NCBI GenBank assembly: GCA_002682825.1
Contig: NOKP01000014.1
Coordinates: 1,003,559 to 1,067,558, forward strand
Reading direction: 5' to 3'
Length of the DNA: 64,000 bases
Origin: Neonectria sp. B-13
Taxonomy: Eukaryota; Ascomycota; Sordariomycetes; Hypocreales; Nectriaceae
In this document: positions 31,070-42,141 of the stretch, one piece after another
Layout of the letters: each line of letters begins with the position of its first letter
Numbering within the stretch: position 1 is the first letter of the stretch
The notes under the pieces: generated by a model
The model's database searches: none
What the model was told of the DNA's origin: nothing
What the model saw: the letters and a program-made list of their open reading frames with translations, nothing else
Made by a program: the position numbers and the translations under genes

Positions 31070-32221
31070 ATGATGAAAGTTGCCATCGTCGGCGCATCCG
31101 GTGAGATGGGCCAGTCCATCGTCAGCGGCCTGCTCCTCAGCAAGGACTCCTTTGTAAGCCCTATATCTAATCTTGACGCCAATACATAGTTAGACTACAC
31201 CGAGACCTAGCGTGGACTAATGCGGCAGTCCCCACTTGTAGAGCATCACGGCCCTCGTCCGGCCGGCCTCGATCAATAAGCCCGAGGTCCAGAGCGTCAA
31301 GGAACAGGGCGTGGCCGTTATCGTCATTGAACTCGACGCGCCGCACCAAGACCTGGTTAATGCTCTCGCCGGCCAAGATGTCGTTATCTGCTGCATTATA
31401 CCCGAATCGGCCGACTCGCAGAAGGCCCTTGCCGACGCTGCCAAGGCCGCCGGCGTGAAGCGCTTCTTGCCCAGTGCCTTTGCGACCGCTTGTCCCCCGG
31501 AAGGCATCATGACCCTGCGAGAGATTGTAAGAAGTCATGTCTGTAATCAGAAAAGTTGTTGACACGTAAACCACAGAAGGAACAAGTCATCAACCACATC
31601 AAGAAGATCTACCTGCCCTACACTGTCATCGACGTCGGCTGGTGGTACCAGGGCACGCTCCCACGGCTGCCCTCCGGCAAGATCGACTACGCCATGAAGT
31701 TCCCGGTGACGACCATCGCCGGCGACGGGAACTTCCCCACGGCGCTGACGGATCTGCGCGACGTGGGCAAGTACGTGGCGCGCATCATCGCCGACCCGCG
31801 CACCCTCAACAAGTCCGTCTTCGTGCACAGCGAAGTGCGCACGCAGAAGCAGATCTTTGCGCTGCTCGAGAAGGCCAGCGGCGAGACGATCCCGCGCGAG
31901 TACCAGTCGCGGGCCGAAGTCGAGGCCGCCATCACCGCCGCGCGCAAGGCGTACTACGAGCAGCAGGACCGCTCGTTCGCCGACCTGCTCGTGCTGATCA
32001 TCTCGCAGTATCCGAACTCCATGTGGCTGCGCGGCGACAACACCCCGGAGGCGGCCGCTTATCTGGGATACCTCAGCGGCAAGGAGCTGTACCCGGACAT
32101 GGAGACGGAGCACGTGAAGTTCGAAAAGTATGTCGGCGAGATGCTGGCCGGCAAGGGCAAGGCGGCCTACGCCAACCGGACTTTTCCGTGCGAGTCTAAG
32201 GTTGGCGGGGATGCCAAGTGA
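31070..32221 (+). CDS. NmrA-like/isoflavone-reductase-family NAD(P)-binding protein, 337 aa
   Basis: Three exons: 31070-31153, 31242-31526 and 31577-32221. The N-terminus MMKVAIVGASGEMGQSI has the GxxGxxG loop, followed by ITALVRPASINKP and the conserved VKRFLPSAFAT (strand 5). FTALTD-like PTALTDLRDVGKYVARI follows, as in fungal phenylcoumaran benzylic ether/isoflavone reductase-like proteins. These are cytosolic NADPH-dependent reductases, often of aromatic or secondary metabolites; the substrate cannot be told. The third exon is unusually GC-rich with near-uniform G/C third positions, unlike the first two exons. It is convergent with the AlcR-like regulator gene. Confidence 0.88.
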
Positions 32222-32662
32222 CGGTGCAATTAGCTACATAGTAGTCAGTGAGGGGAGGTGATCCATCTCAAGTCTGGGACCTTGTCAAAGTCGCCACCGG
32301 TCTCGACCTGGTCCTTGACGGTCGAGATGCTGCACGCTAACATGAGGCGTGGCTCGTGATATGGCTAGAGACTCACCAAGGAGCCCTGTGTCTGTCCGTG
32401 AGAGTCATTCATTCTTACATAGCATAAGTTTATTCAACCAGCTGTACATTGTAAACAATGGCCACACTTCAAACACAGGAAAAGCTTTAGTGGCAAGAAA
32501 TATTCTTTGGATTGCCTTGACCCCATTCATAATATTCGCCAGCTTTATTGTACTACTATTTCCCCGAATAGTAAGTCCCAATATCCATCCGTCCAAATCC
32601 AAGAATGCATGACAAGCAGAATAAACCAACTGGATACACACGCCGTAGCACCGATTACACAC
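32222..32662. other. Intergenic, convergent gene ends (441 nt)
   Basis: AT-rich shared 3' region. A short minus-strand frame here (32405-32662) has no support. Confidence 0.45.
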
Positions 32663-35499
32663 TCAGGTTAGGATACCTGATATGGACGACGGCATCAAAT
32701 ACGGAATCAACGCCGAAGAAAGAATACCCGCAATACTCCGTGCCATGTCCGACTTCTTCCCCAAACAGTAGAGGGCTTTTGTGCAGTCCTCGCATCGTCT
32801 CGCCAACATCATTATCGTAGGACTCTCTAAGGTGTTTGGGTTATGCCGGACCGACTCCTCCACCTCAGTCAGGTGAAGGATGGCTGCCTTGGTGAATGCC
32901 CTGATGAGGATCATGGTCCAAGGCTCCGTCAAGATGGACCCCTCGACAACGGCAAAGTGTAGATCCGACACATGAGAGCCAGGAATGTCACCAGCCCGGG
33001 GGCAAGTCGAAACCCGAGCGAGATCAGAGAGGATTGCAGCGCTGTCCTGTCGCAGGTACCTGACCACGTCGACGCTGAGGCGAACCTGAGTTGAGTACTC
33101 CAAGCCAAGACCGTTCTCGTCCACCAATTCGATCAGATCGGCAAGGAGAAGAGCGGCACAGTGGAAGTGTGCAACAACGCATACAAACCAGCTCTGAATG
33201 TGAGTAGGAACTGTGTCATACTGATTAACAAGATCTCGGAAGAAGGCACCATATGTCTCGTTCCAGTGCTTGTAGACGGCCATCGAATTCGAAATGACCT
33301 TCTCGACAGCTTCGCCGCGGTATTTGCTCCGCACCGTGTTCTGTAGATACGAGACGTGCCTGAATAGTATCACTTTGACGGGTGCGGCTGCCACTACTCC
33401 CTTCGTAGCGGTTTCGACGGAATTCGGCCAGCGAAGTACATTTTCCTTGTCTTCTCGAATGAAGAGCCCAGCCCACCATCTGGCGTCGTGAGGGCTGTAC
33501 TCAATATTAAACGCATCGTGTTCCGGCTGGTCAGGATATGTCGGGTCGTGGTGACACTCCTCGTCGGAAACAACAACAGGGCGGCCATTCATCGAAGACG
33601 AGACGGTGTCGAACATGACAGTCATCCAGTAGACGAGGCCAATGGTACCCCTTTCCTCGTCGCTGAGCGACTCGGCTGTGGTGGCTTTTTCCAGTCCCAA
33701 AGAGCTCTTTGACGAGTCAATAACTCCAGCTTGACGGGCCTCGTACTGGAATTTGAGAGCATGCATCTTTCGAGCTGCCCTCTCCATGAACACTGGCGGG
33801 CCCTCTGCCGAGATGATGTCGCTGATTTGCGATGCAATGGACCCATCTCCACCGACAATAGGGCTATCACCGCCAAAGGGAATGCTATCCCGCCGGTCAT
33901 AGGCGAGATCCTCGTCATCCATTGGCTTCTGAGCCAACCCCATGATCAAATCCGCACACACTACTCTGAAACATTCCATGTCCGAACAATCCTGGAGAGC
34001 ACGCTTGGCCTGCGCCCAGAAAGACTTCTGGAGCGTTCGATCAAACTCCGAGTTCAAGTCATCGGCCAAGTCTGCCCGGCCGTCAAAGGATGACAGATTT
34101 TGAGGAAACCTCTCGCGTTCACGCTGGCTGCCCTGGGCCCATTGTGTAGCAAAAGCCATGATGGCTAGATGAAGTGCTTTGGAAGCAGCCCTGTCTTCAG
34201 ATCTTGAGAGCTTGATCAGTTTGGTCGATTGGGCAATTTTGTCGAGTTTGACGACACGGCGGTAGATTCGATTATCTTGCTGTTTCGGTTCGTAGTGATT
34301 CAGAACATTTAACTTCGCAAAGTCGGTCGCTAGCCAGCTTACACCATTGGACGAGGCGCTAACGAGGGAGTTGGGTCGGTATGGGCAAGTCTCTTCGGAT
34401 AGCCAGCACGACAGGGCGTGTTCCAGGACGTCGTGGTATATGCGCATGAGATTGTCCGAAATGAGACCCTTGTTGGTGTTTGAAACCATGAGGTGGGCCG
34501 CAGAGAAGGGCGAAATGGAGGTGCCGTAACTTCGCGCAATGCTGTCCGAGTAGTGGCGGGCGCTGAGGGACCGAGAGGAGATATCGCTTTGGTACGAGTT
34601 GGACTCAGAAGGAGACGGTTGGTAATGAACATCGGGCGCGGAGTGGGTTTGATATAGTGGCCACCCATTCTCGCCGTTTTCTTCTTCTGTTGTAGATCGA
34701 TGTCGGGACTGGAGGACTCGAGACGGGAGGTCTGGCGCCGGAGAGCAGTCCATCGGCGCGGGGTGTGAGGGGGCTGCGTTCGTATCGAGGGGGCCGAGCA
34801 TGGCTGGGTGAAGACTAGTGTCAAAGGCGGAGGAGTCCAAGACGCCATTGATGGGCATGGAATCGAAGGCGGTATGGGAGAAGTTGGAGAAGTCGGCAAA
34901 GCCAGTTTCCATGGGGCCCCAGCTGGTCAGGTCGTGGGTCGAGGGAGGCGCCTGGAGCATATCTAGAAGCGCGGTGGCATTTACGTCGAGGCCTTGAGTC
35001 GGGAGAGCGGACTGGGTAGGCGAAGGACCGGGTTGAGGGCGCGGACGCTGGCGCTTGGCCTTATTCCTGACGGCGGGATCGGGGACGCGACGAGCATTGG
35101 TGCCGGTCTGGGTCGAGTCGTCGCCCGGAGGACCGGTTTGCAGCTGGGCGCGAACCCAATGGAAGGTGCATTGTTTTCTTGTTCGGAGGCAGTAGGAGCA
35201 TCGCAGGGCGCGGGAATCTATCTCGTCTGCGAGGTTTTTCGGGCACCCCGGTTAGTGTGGCTTCGCGGGGGAGCGGCGCGCACTGGGCAGGGTAAAGGGC
35301 AGAGAAACATAGGAGACGGGCAGGGGAATGGACCTCAGGACAACTCACCAAGGTGTTCCTCAGCGAGGGAGACGCCAGAGGAAGCATCAGTGCCGGAGCG
35401 GAGCCTTTCGGAGTTGCGCTGGATGTCCCACAGGGAGGGCGCGTCGCATGCCCGCTTGGCCTTGCGGCACTGGTCGCAGGAGCGGTTTTGGCGCCTCAT
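32663..35499 (-). CDS. AlcR-like Zn2Cys6 transcription factor, 904 aa
   Basis: Two exons on the minus strand: 35499-35349 and 35226-32663; the intron starts GTGAGT and ends CTGCGAG/CAG at 35227. The N-terminus is MRRQNRSCDQCRKAKRACDAP, then a 41-residue loop, then CSYCLRTRKQCTFHW. The cysteines are 8, 11, 18, 60, 63 and 70 (CX2CX6CX41CX2CX6C). The RRRQN-like start and the C-x2-C-x6-C-TF-x-W second half match the asymmetric cluster of the Aspergillus ethanol regulator AlcR, whose loop I recall as 16 residues. The intron falls inside the long loop. The rest has a Ser/Pro/Asp-rich region (about 100-290) and a fungal_trans-like region with WMTVMFDTVSSSMNGRP. Targets are unknown; orthology to AlcR is not claimed. 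Confidence 0.9.
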
Positions 35500-35529
35500 G
35501 GTGGGCGAGAGGGCGAACGAGCGAGCGAG

Positions 35530-35586
35530 AAGAGCACAGAGCAGAGCAGAGCAGAGCGCAGAGCACAGAGCAAAGCAGAGCGCAGT
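35530..35586. repeat. GAGCA/GCAGA simple repeat in leader of AlcR-like gene
   Basis: Imperfect pentamer repeats (AGAGC/AGAGCA units) about 30-90 nt before the start codon. On the transcribed sense strand they give a CT-rich leader. Confidence 0.6.
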
Positions 35587-35805
35587 GAACAGGCGCAGGG
35601 ACAGGAGCAGATAGATAATAAAAGAAGACCCTTTGGGTGGGTTTGGAGGGGGGAAAGACGCGGGCAGGCGAAGGCAGACGACGGGTGTATTTCCCTGTCG
35701 GGTTGAAGGCAGCAGAGAAGGTGGACTGGTGGAGAGGGACAGATCGATAGAGGGAGAAAGTGGAGGTGGTGACGCGATTAGGGAGTGAATGAACGGGGAT
35801 GAGAT

Positions 35806-35830
35806 GGGATGGGAATGGGGATGGGAAGGG
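35806..35830 (+). other. Potential G-quadruplex tract
   Basis: Five runs of three or four G separated by 2-3 nt (GGGATGGGAATGGGGATGGG and one more GGG). It is on the plus strand, which is the template strand of the AlcR-like gene, about 310 nt before its start codon. Confidence 0.45.
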
Positions 35831-37737
35831 AGATGAGCGAAGATGAGATTTACGGCCCCTCTCCTTGCGGATTGACGAGGGTTGTGACTGGCGGGCGATG
35901 GGCTGTGTTAGGCTCAGACTTGCCCAGTTGGCTCAGTAAGACCTGGGCCTTCTGGGGTTAAGATTCTCCGCTTTTCCGATGAGGGTCTCAGTTCCCCGCA
36001 CCCCGCTAATCTGTTCGGGTGCTAGGCGTGGGAAAGCGTTCAGTGGTTCAGCGAGTGCCACCCCAGCACCCGGCTCTTCCAGCGAGGATGGACTCTCGAA
36101 TTGCAATATGACACGGCACGGCATTAGCCCTCTGCATTGGAAAGGGCACGAGGGGGGTTCGAGGCCTGGATCGGCTGGGCGCCGACTGGACGCTGACTGG
36201 TCGCCAGTGGACGCCGACCGAGAGAGGGCGCAAATGACCGTCAATTTTCAACGAAGCGGTGGCGACTTGGCCCGGGTTCCGCATCTTTGGGATTCGATTT
36301 GCCGCCGCCCCCCCCTCCCACCAGCATACCAGACAATGAATTTCGTTCTGCCTAGTCGGCGGCCTGCTAGTGCTAGTCTGTTTAGCTGGTGCCAGGCAAG
36401 GCAAGGCGCGCAGGATGTACCCAAGCTCTATTGTGAGTTTGCGTCTGCTGGGTCGGCTCGTCTCTGCCCTGCCCTGCGTCTGCTGGGTGGGCGCGCGCGG
36501 GGACGGGTGCGTGTCCGGGGGGTTTTGTTGAGCCCGTGTATGCCCGTGCCCCCCGCCCGAGTGTTAGAGGGCCAAGACACGGCACGTACGGAGATACACG
36601 GAGCGGGCAGGAGCTGGGAGAGCTGCTGGAGCACTAGGGAGCTTAGTTGCTTGAGGGAGGCAAGCAAGCGAACGAGCCGGAGTCGAAGGTTCCAGCCAGC
36701 GTGCATCACTTTTGTGATGGATTGCTTTTTCCAGTCTAGCCAGCCAAGTCACCGGGTGAGAAGATCCTCAGCTCCCTGCTCTGGAATACAAAATGGAAGG
36801 GAAAGGGGCGCACACTCGGCCGCGAGTTAATTACGTTATAGCCAAACACAGCCCAAACACGGTTTCAAGACAGCAGCATTGCAGAGAAGAGAGAGAAGGG
36901 GGGGGCACGCTTTCGGGGCTTCTGGGCCTAAGCTGCGCTGCAGTTCCGTACCAGCCTAGCGGATTTACAGCATGCAGCATGAATAGTGGAACACGCGACT
37001 CAGGACAGAACCGGGAAAAAGGGGCTAAAACATTATGGGTACGGGGTATGCATACCCAGCCAACTCATTCGCATGGCTCGATTCGATTCCTTCTGCGGTG
37101 TCTCCGTTCTGGGTTCCCCGTTCTTGCTGTCAGGCTCAGGTTTAATCAACCCTTGCTTTTTCTCGAGCAACCTTGCCTTTTGTACAGCAACCCTGCCCTT
37201 TGTACTAACCCTGCCCTCTCCCCCCTCACACGGTAACCCTACCGCTCTGTCAAGTCCCTGCCGTGCAACCCTCCCCCTCGCAGCCTTCGGTCCCTCGCAG
37301 ACCCATCAAACCGGGGGCTGGGGAAGCGTCTCGTGGCATCCGTGGCCAATCATGCAGCTGCTGGAGCCCACCACTAAGACCAACCCACAGGCCCCAACCA
37401 GTTCCGAACCGACCCCTATAACTTCAAGTTCACAAGGCGTGGGTGGACTGGCTGGCTCATCAATTGACAAAGCCTCCACCTGACTCCCTACAGCCACCAG
37501 TGACCACGCCGCATTAGCCACCATCGTCGCCTCCTCCACTCGTCCTTCTATCGTCAACCAAGCAGGGCCCAGGGCTTCGGCCCAGTTCCCGACCGCGAAC
37601 TTGTTGCCCTAGTTGATTTTCAGGATCCATAATTCTTGCTGCGAGATCTGATCCATGAACAGCACAACCTGACCCACCTGTTCACGCGCGCCCCAGCGTC
37701 ACAGCCCTACGAAGTTTTCCCTTCTGACAGCTGCGAC

Positions 37738-37775
37738 TTCTCAAATCTCAAATCTCAAATCTCAAATCTCAACCT
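37738..37775 (+). repeat. CAAATCT heptamer repeat
   Basis: Four to five consecutive copies of TCAAATC in a gene-free region. Confidence 0.6.
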
Positions 37776-40700
37776 CGCCTATCGCCTATCGCCAATCGAC
37801 AAACTATCCCATGCGCCAGGGCAGGCATCTGTACCACTTCGAATCACCATGATTACACGCAGATTTGGAAATTATAGCTGTTTGCCTCGTCCAATAGCAT
37901 CTCAAACGATACTCCACCCACCTTGTTCATGTCTGAGACTTCGATCGCGATAGTTTCCTGTCCGATCAAATCACGTTCAACAACGTAGCCTTCAGATAAC
38001 CACTAGACCTCTCATCTCGCCAAAAACGTCTGCGTTCCCAAAGACCCACTCACTGTCGGAGCACGCTGTCATCGTCACAGTACCGTGCATAACTGTTATC
38101 CTTTCCGGAAAGGATACCCTTGTAGTGACTACTATAGCTATATTGCATGGCTGAGTTGCCATGCTAAAGCCTAGCCCAGGAACCGACCTCCAGCCACAGA
38201 TCAGGCTCTGCGATTAGCTTCACCTTCACTCGTGTACATCTTTTTGCTAGATCTAAATTGGGAGAATTTGAGTTTTGATAAACTTCTATTCTTCTACGAA
38301 ACGTTCCTCGCCTCGGAAGGGTCCATGTCAGCTTTGGTCTGACATGCTGCTCGAGGAGAGGAAAACCAGTACGCCATGAACGTCACTCGTTGCGTGTCTG
38401 AAACTAGTGGCAGCTCTCTGACTCGTTCTGTGCCACGTCGACCATCTGTGTTAGTTGTGCCACAAAACTGCAACAGTTTCATCGAGGAATCTCGGGCGAA
38501 CGGCAACTTCAAAGAAGACCACACCGTGACTCCAGCAATCTCTCCCTGGGCAACTTGCAATACATGCTACTCGATGACATGCCGCAATCTCCGACCATCT
38601 AAACAACAGCTGCAATAAAGCCAGACATATCCTCTTGACCGCGGTGAAGCAACGCTTGTCGTTGCTGAGGGATCCACTCCCCGCCAGGATCGTAGATGCG
38701 GGGAAAATCCGGGGTGCAGATATTGTGTTCCTTGATTCAGCGTCTCGAGGGCGAGTCAGGTATGGAGCAATCTGTCGGGAATGGCTTTAGCATCGTTGGT
38801 CCTTGGGGTGCATCGCTCAGTTCAGAGCCGAAGCCTCCCCGTGTCATCACTATATCTTTGCCTAGTGTCATCGCCATTAAACGAGTTGGAAATGAGTTTA
38901 CTCAGGTGCCACTTCAGGGATCGTTTCAATACTATGTGTGTTTCTCATGTTAGACACAATAATGGCCCCTCAGAGACTTGAACTTTGCGCAAAGCAAAGT
39001 AGTGTCGAGTATAGTAAAAAAGCAAAGCTCAATGACGATAAGAAACAAGTGAGACTTATCTGTCAACGAGCATCTGCAAGGTAGTCTTGCACTGCATGCG
39101 TGACCGTCTCTCAATGCGGGCACCTACACCGCAACCTTCATCGTCAATCGGACCTACAGCGATCTAGGTCTACTATCATTTCCAACGCTCCCTTCGAATA
39201 ATATCAAGCATTTTTAGCCACCTTTCCACAGTTGTGAGACAGAATGTCATCGACTTAGCTGAGCCCCGCGTCAGGAGAGTCGGAAACGTACGATATTACA
39301 GTGCAGAGTAGCGTTCAAAAAGCAAAGGAATTCAGCTGCAATGTTCTTTTGATCCTATAGTTTTGCCGATGGTCTGGGCATGCATTTCTCGGTTACATCG
39401 CCCGAACTTTGTCTGGACTGCGGATGGAAGCCAAGCTGCAGAACCGAGAGTCACTGACTCAGCCTAAAGTAAGACTCAAGCTATCCGTACGAAGTAACCC
39501 ACGGTCAGCCATGGGCAACTTCCTACTCGGTGAACTTGCTTTTGTGCCCGGCCTAACCTCTAACCGACTCGCATTTCTCAATCGGCACTTTTGCTGACGC
39601 GTAGGCCCAAAACGCGGGGGTATCCTCTGGCTAGGATCCCCCCATATCACCCCGGACAAGCCCAGGGTTGCACCCGGCACCTTCAGAGCTGCAAGTTCAG
39701 TTCGGTTCGGAAACGCCCTGGCTTTGCTGCATGAAACATACGAAGGAAGCAAAGTGTTGAGAGGGGTGTCGTTCTGCCCCCTCTATTCTCCCCAGCTACT
39801 GGCTGCTGCAGCATGCAGCACGACCCAGGATGCAGCCACAAATGATGATACAGTCGCCCGTTGGCATTTTGGCGTGGTGTGACAGATCATCTTGGCGCGG
39901 GCGAACCCCCCAGCCCCGACGCGCCCGGGAAAAAAGAAAACTTATGATGTTGTCCAGGTATTGCATGACCTTCTTGCGGGGGAGTCGCCTTTTTTGTCAA
40001 TCCGGGCTCGCTGAGCGCGGCACAGGGAATTCCGGGGACAAGCTGCGGGAATTGACTCAAAGGATCCAGCCTCTTGCAAAAGGAACGAGGCGGACGAGCT
40101 AGGCGGGCGAGCGAGGCGGCTTCTTTTCTTTGTCGGGCTGGTCGGTGGTCTCAGGTGCCTTGAGTAGTCCATGGCCACGTCGCACATGAGTCTTCACGGC
40201 AGGAATGGATATCGGCTTCAAGACCACCACGACCTAGCGGCCGATCATTCGAGGCACCGGCTAAGTAGACTGAGCTCCGCGGAATCCGCTTGGTGTTCAT
40301 TTCTAAGACATTTCAGGAACTAGATTCTGATAAGTAAATACTCTCATAGAGGTCAAAGTAGTAACACGGACAACGAAGTCACTCTATCAACAGGAGCCAA
40401 CAGTCTACCGCTAGTTACATGCACCATACCAACGCAATACCAAGCGACACCATCTTGAGAAGCACCCGCTTCACAGGAAGGACACAAGGTCTGCCACAGT
40501 TGTCTGTGTGATGTTTCTCAACAGGGCCCTACTTGCCAAAATGATGTTTCTTTAGGACGTTTTTGACCTAGCATCTGTCGCACAACACTGTTCAAGCCAA
40601 TCTACCACAGCTTGGTCGTAGATGAGACTGCGGCTACTCGAGAATGTGTTAGCAGCAGTATAGCTTAGTGACCATGGGGTACATGAATATGAACGCTACA

Positions 40701-41260
40701 TCATCGTCAGCACGCAAGACAATGCTGATGAGCCAACGCTGAGTCGAAGAAATGAAGGTGAGCCTCTGAACCTGTGAATGAACAGTGACTGGGCTAGCTG
40801 CTAACCACCACAATGCCGCCCTACGCTTGACAAATCGCGGGGATCTTCCGACCCAAGTCGACATCCAAAAACGGTGGGATGGACCAATAACCCCTGATGA
40901 GTGGCAATGAGCCACCCACCCTCCCTACATCCACTCTGGCAGCTGTGGATTTCACGGTCAGGTTACGCGGGGGAGGTATTGGTAGATTTAGATGAAATAG
41001 TAGGCGCTTAGAAAAGATGGAAGTCATGTCGGCGCAGATGCCCTCTTCGATGTGTCGAGCTTCCTCCATTGCGCTGCAATCCTCTCAGCTACTCAGCCAC
41101 CTCCGGCAATGACGACCTTGCGCTCAACATGTTCGCTTGAGGTGTCCCAACAGCGCCTCGTGCGCCGGCAATAAGCCAATTGCCCTCATTTTCCTTCCAT
41201 GATCTAAGCCCTTGTCCTTTCCGGCCGTTACGCCTCGCCATGTCAGATCGGATTGTCTCC

Positions 41261-42141
41261 TCATCCCGAGAGGCTCTGGATCAACGACACGTTGTCACCC
41301 TTCAACAAAATCTGACCTACTCAGGGGATCAGTAAAGAGATAACGATGGCTGCGATGATTCCTTTTCATACCTAATGATTTTCGGGTCTCTGTGTCGTTG
41401 GTCTTGGTCACTTGTCGGACCTCAACGGCGTCATCGATGACCAAGTTCATGAACTCGTCGAAACCCTGTGACGGATTAGCAAGCTGAACCGCTCAGTAGG
41501 AGATACTGTTCACTAACCCTGATCTTGCCCTCGATACGGATGGAAAGCTGCTCGTACAGCCACACGCTCACCGTCGCGTGCTATAACCAGTTAGAACCAG
41601 AAAACAAGATGAGCATGGATGCGCCGCGGGTTTCGAGAAGCACAGGAACTAGCCGCCCTCACGGCAGTTGAACGAGTGATCTCACGCAAGACTACTGTTC
41701 TCTTCGCCGTAGGTTTGGGTTCTTGATACCTCCGGTTCCAGACAAATCTCAACATCCCGCTGGTGGACGCCAAGCCGAGCAGTGAAGAATCCGCCTAGAA
41801 CCAAGACAACCATGCGCAACAATCTGCCAAGCTGGAGCTCATCTATTCCGCCTCGGAACGGTCGATTTTGTGCCCGGCGAACCATGCCACTTGGTATAAT
41901 CTTCGTCGAAACCCGCCGACGATCGAAAGCGGTGGGGCACTACTGGCGCATCCAGTGTTGGGGATCGGTCAAACTTACTGATTGGAGAAGCTTGAAGATG
42001 AAGTTACTAGAGGCCGTTAGCATCCGCATTCAGACCGCAAAAGAGCGAGCAAATCGCGGCGCGAATGCGCACTTGGGAGCTGGATTCTCACATGGGAGGG
42101 AGGAGAACTCGGCGACCGCCGCCACCGCCACGACCAGTCAT
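41261..42141 (-). CDS. smE: Small nuclear ribonucleoprotein E (Sm protein E), 96 aa
   Basis: Core subunit of the heptameric Sm ring on spliceosomal U snRNAs. Five short exons on the minus strand: 42141-42092, 42006-41979, 41580-41518, 41465-41372 and 41316-41261. Each junction keeps the frame and has a GTRNGY-like donor. The protein starts MTGRGGGGGRRVLLPP, then INFIFKLLQ, VSVWLYEQLSIRIEGKIRGF and DEFMNLVIDDAVEVRQ. It ends LGQILLKGDNVSLIQ. These are the Sm1 and Sm2 motifs of the SmE family, and the length is normal. The second intron (41581-41978) is 398 nt, much longer than the others. The gene is invisible as a single reading frame because its largest exon is 94 nt. Confidence 0.95.

Larger units (their letters stand above)
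35500..41260. other. Gene-free stretch (5.8 kb)
   Basis: No gene I can support lies here, on either strand, although several open frames occur by chance in the GC-rich part (36000-37500). It begins with the promoter and leader of the AlcR-like gene, with a GAGCA-type repeat and a G-run tract listed separately. A CAAATCT heptamer repeat lies at 37738-37775. The length is large for a fungal intergenic region. Confidence 0.45.

Noticed and set aside
32405..32662. Minus-strand 85-residue frame between two convergent genes
   Set aside because: AT-rich 3' flanking DNA, no motif, directly abuts the stop of the AlcR-like gene.
35979..36830. 283-residue plus-strand open frame upstream of the AlcR-like gene
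   Set aside because: Composition (Arg, Ser, Cys, Gly mixture) and overlapping open frames on both strands are typical of GC-rich non-coding DNA; no domain or splice support.
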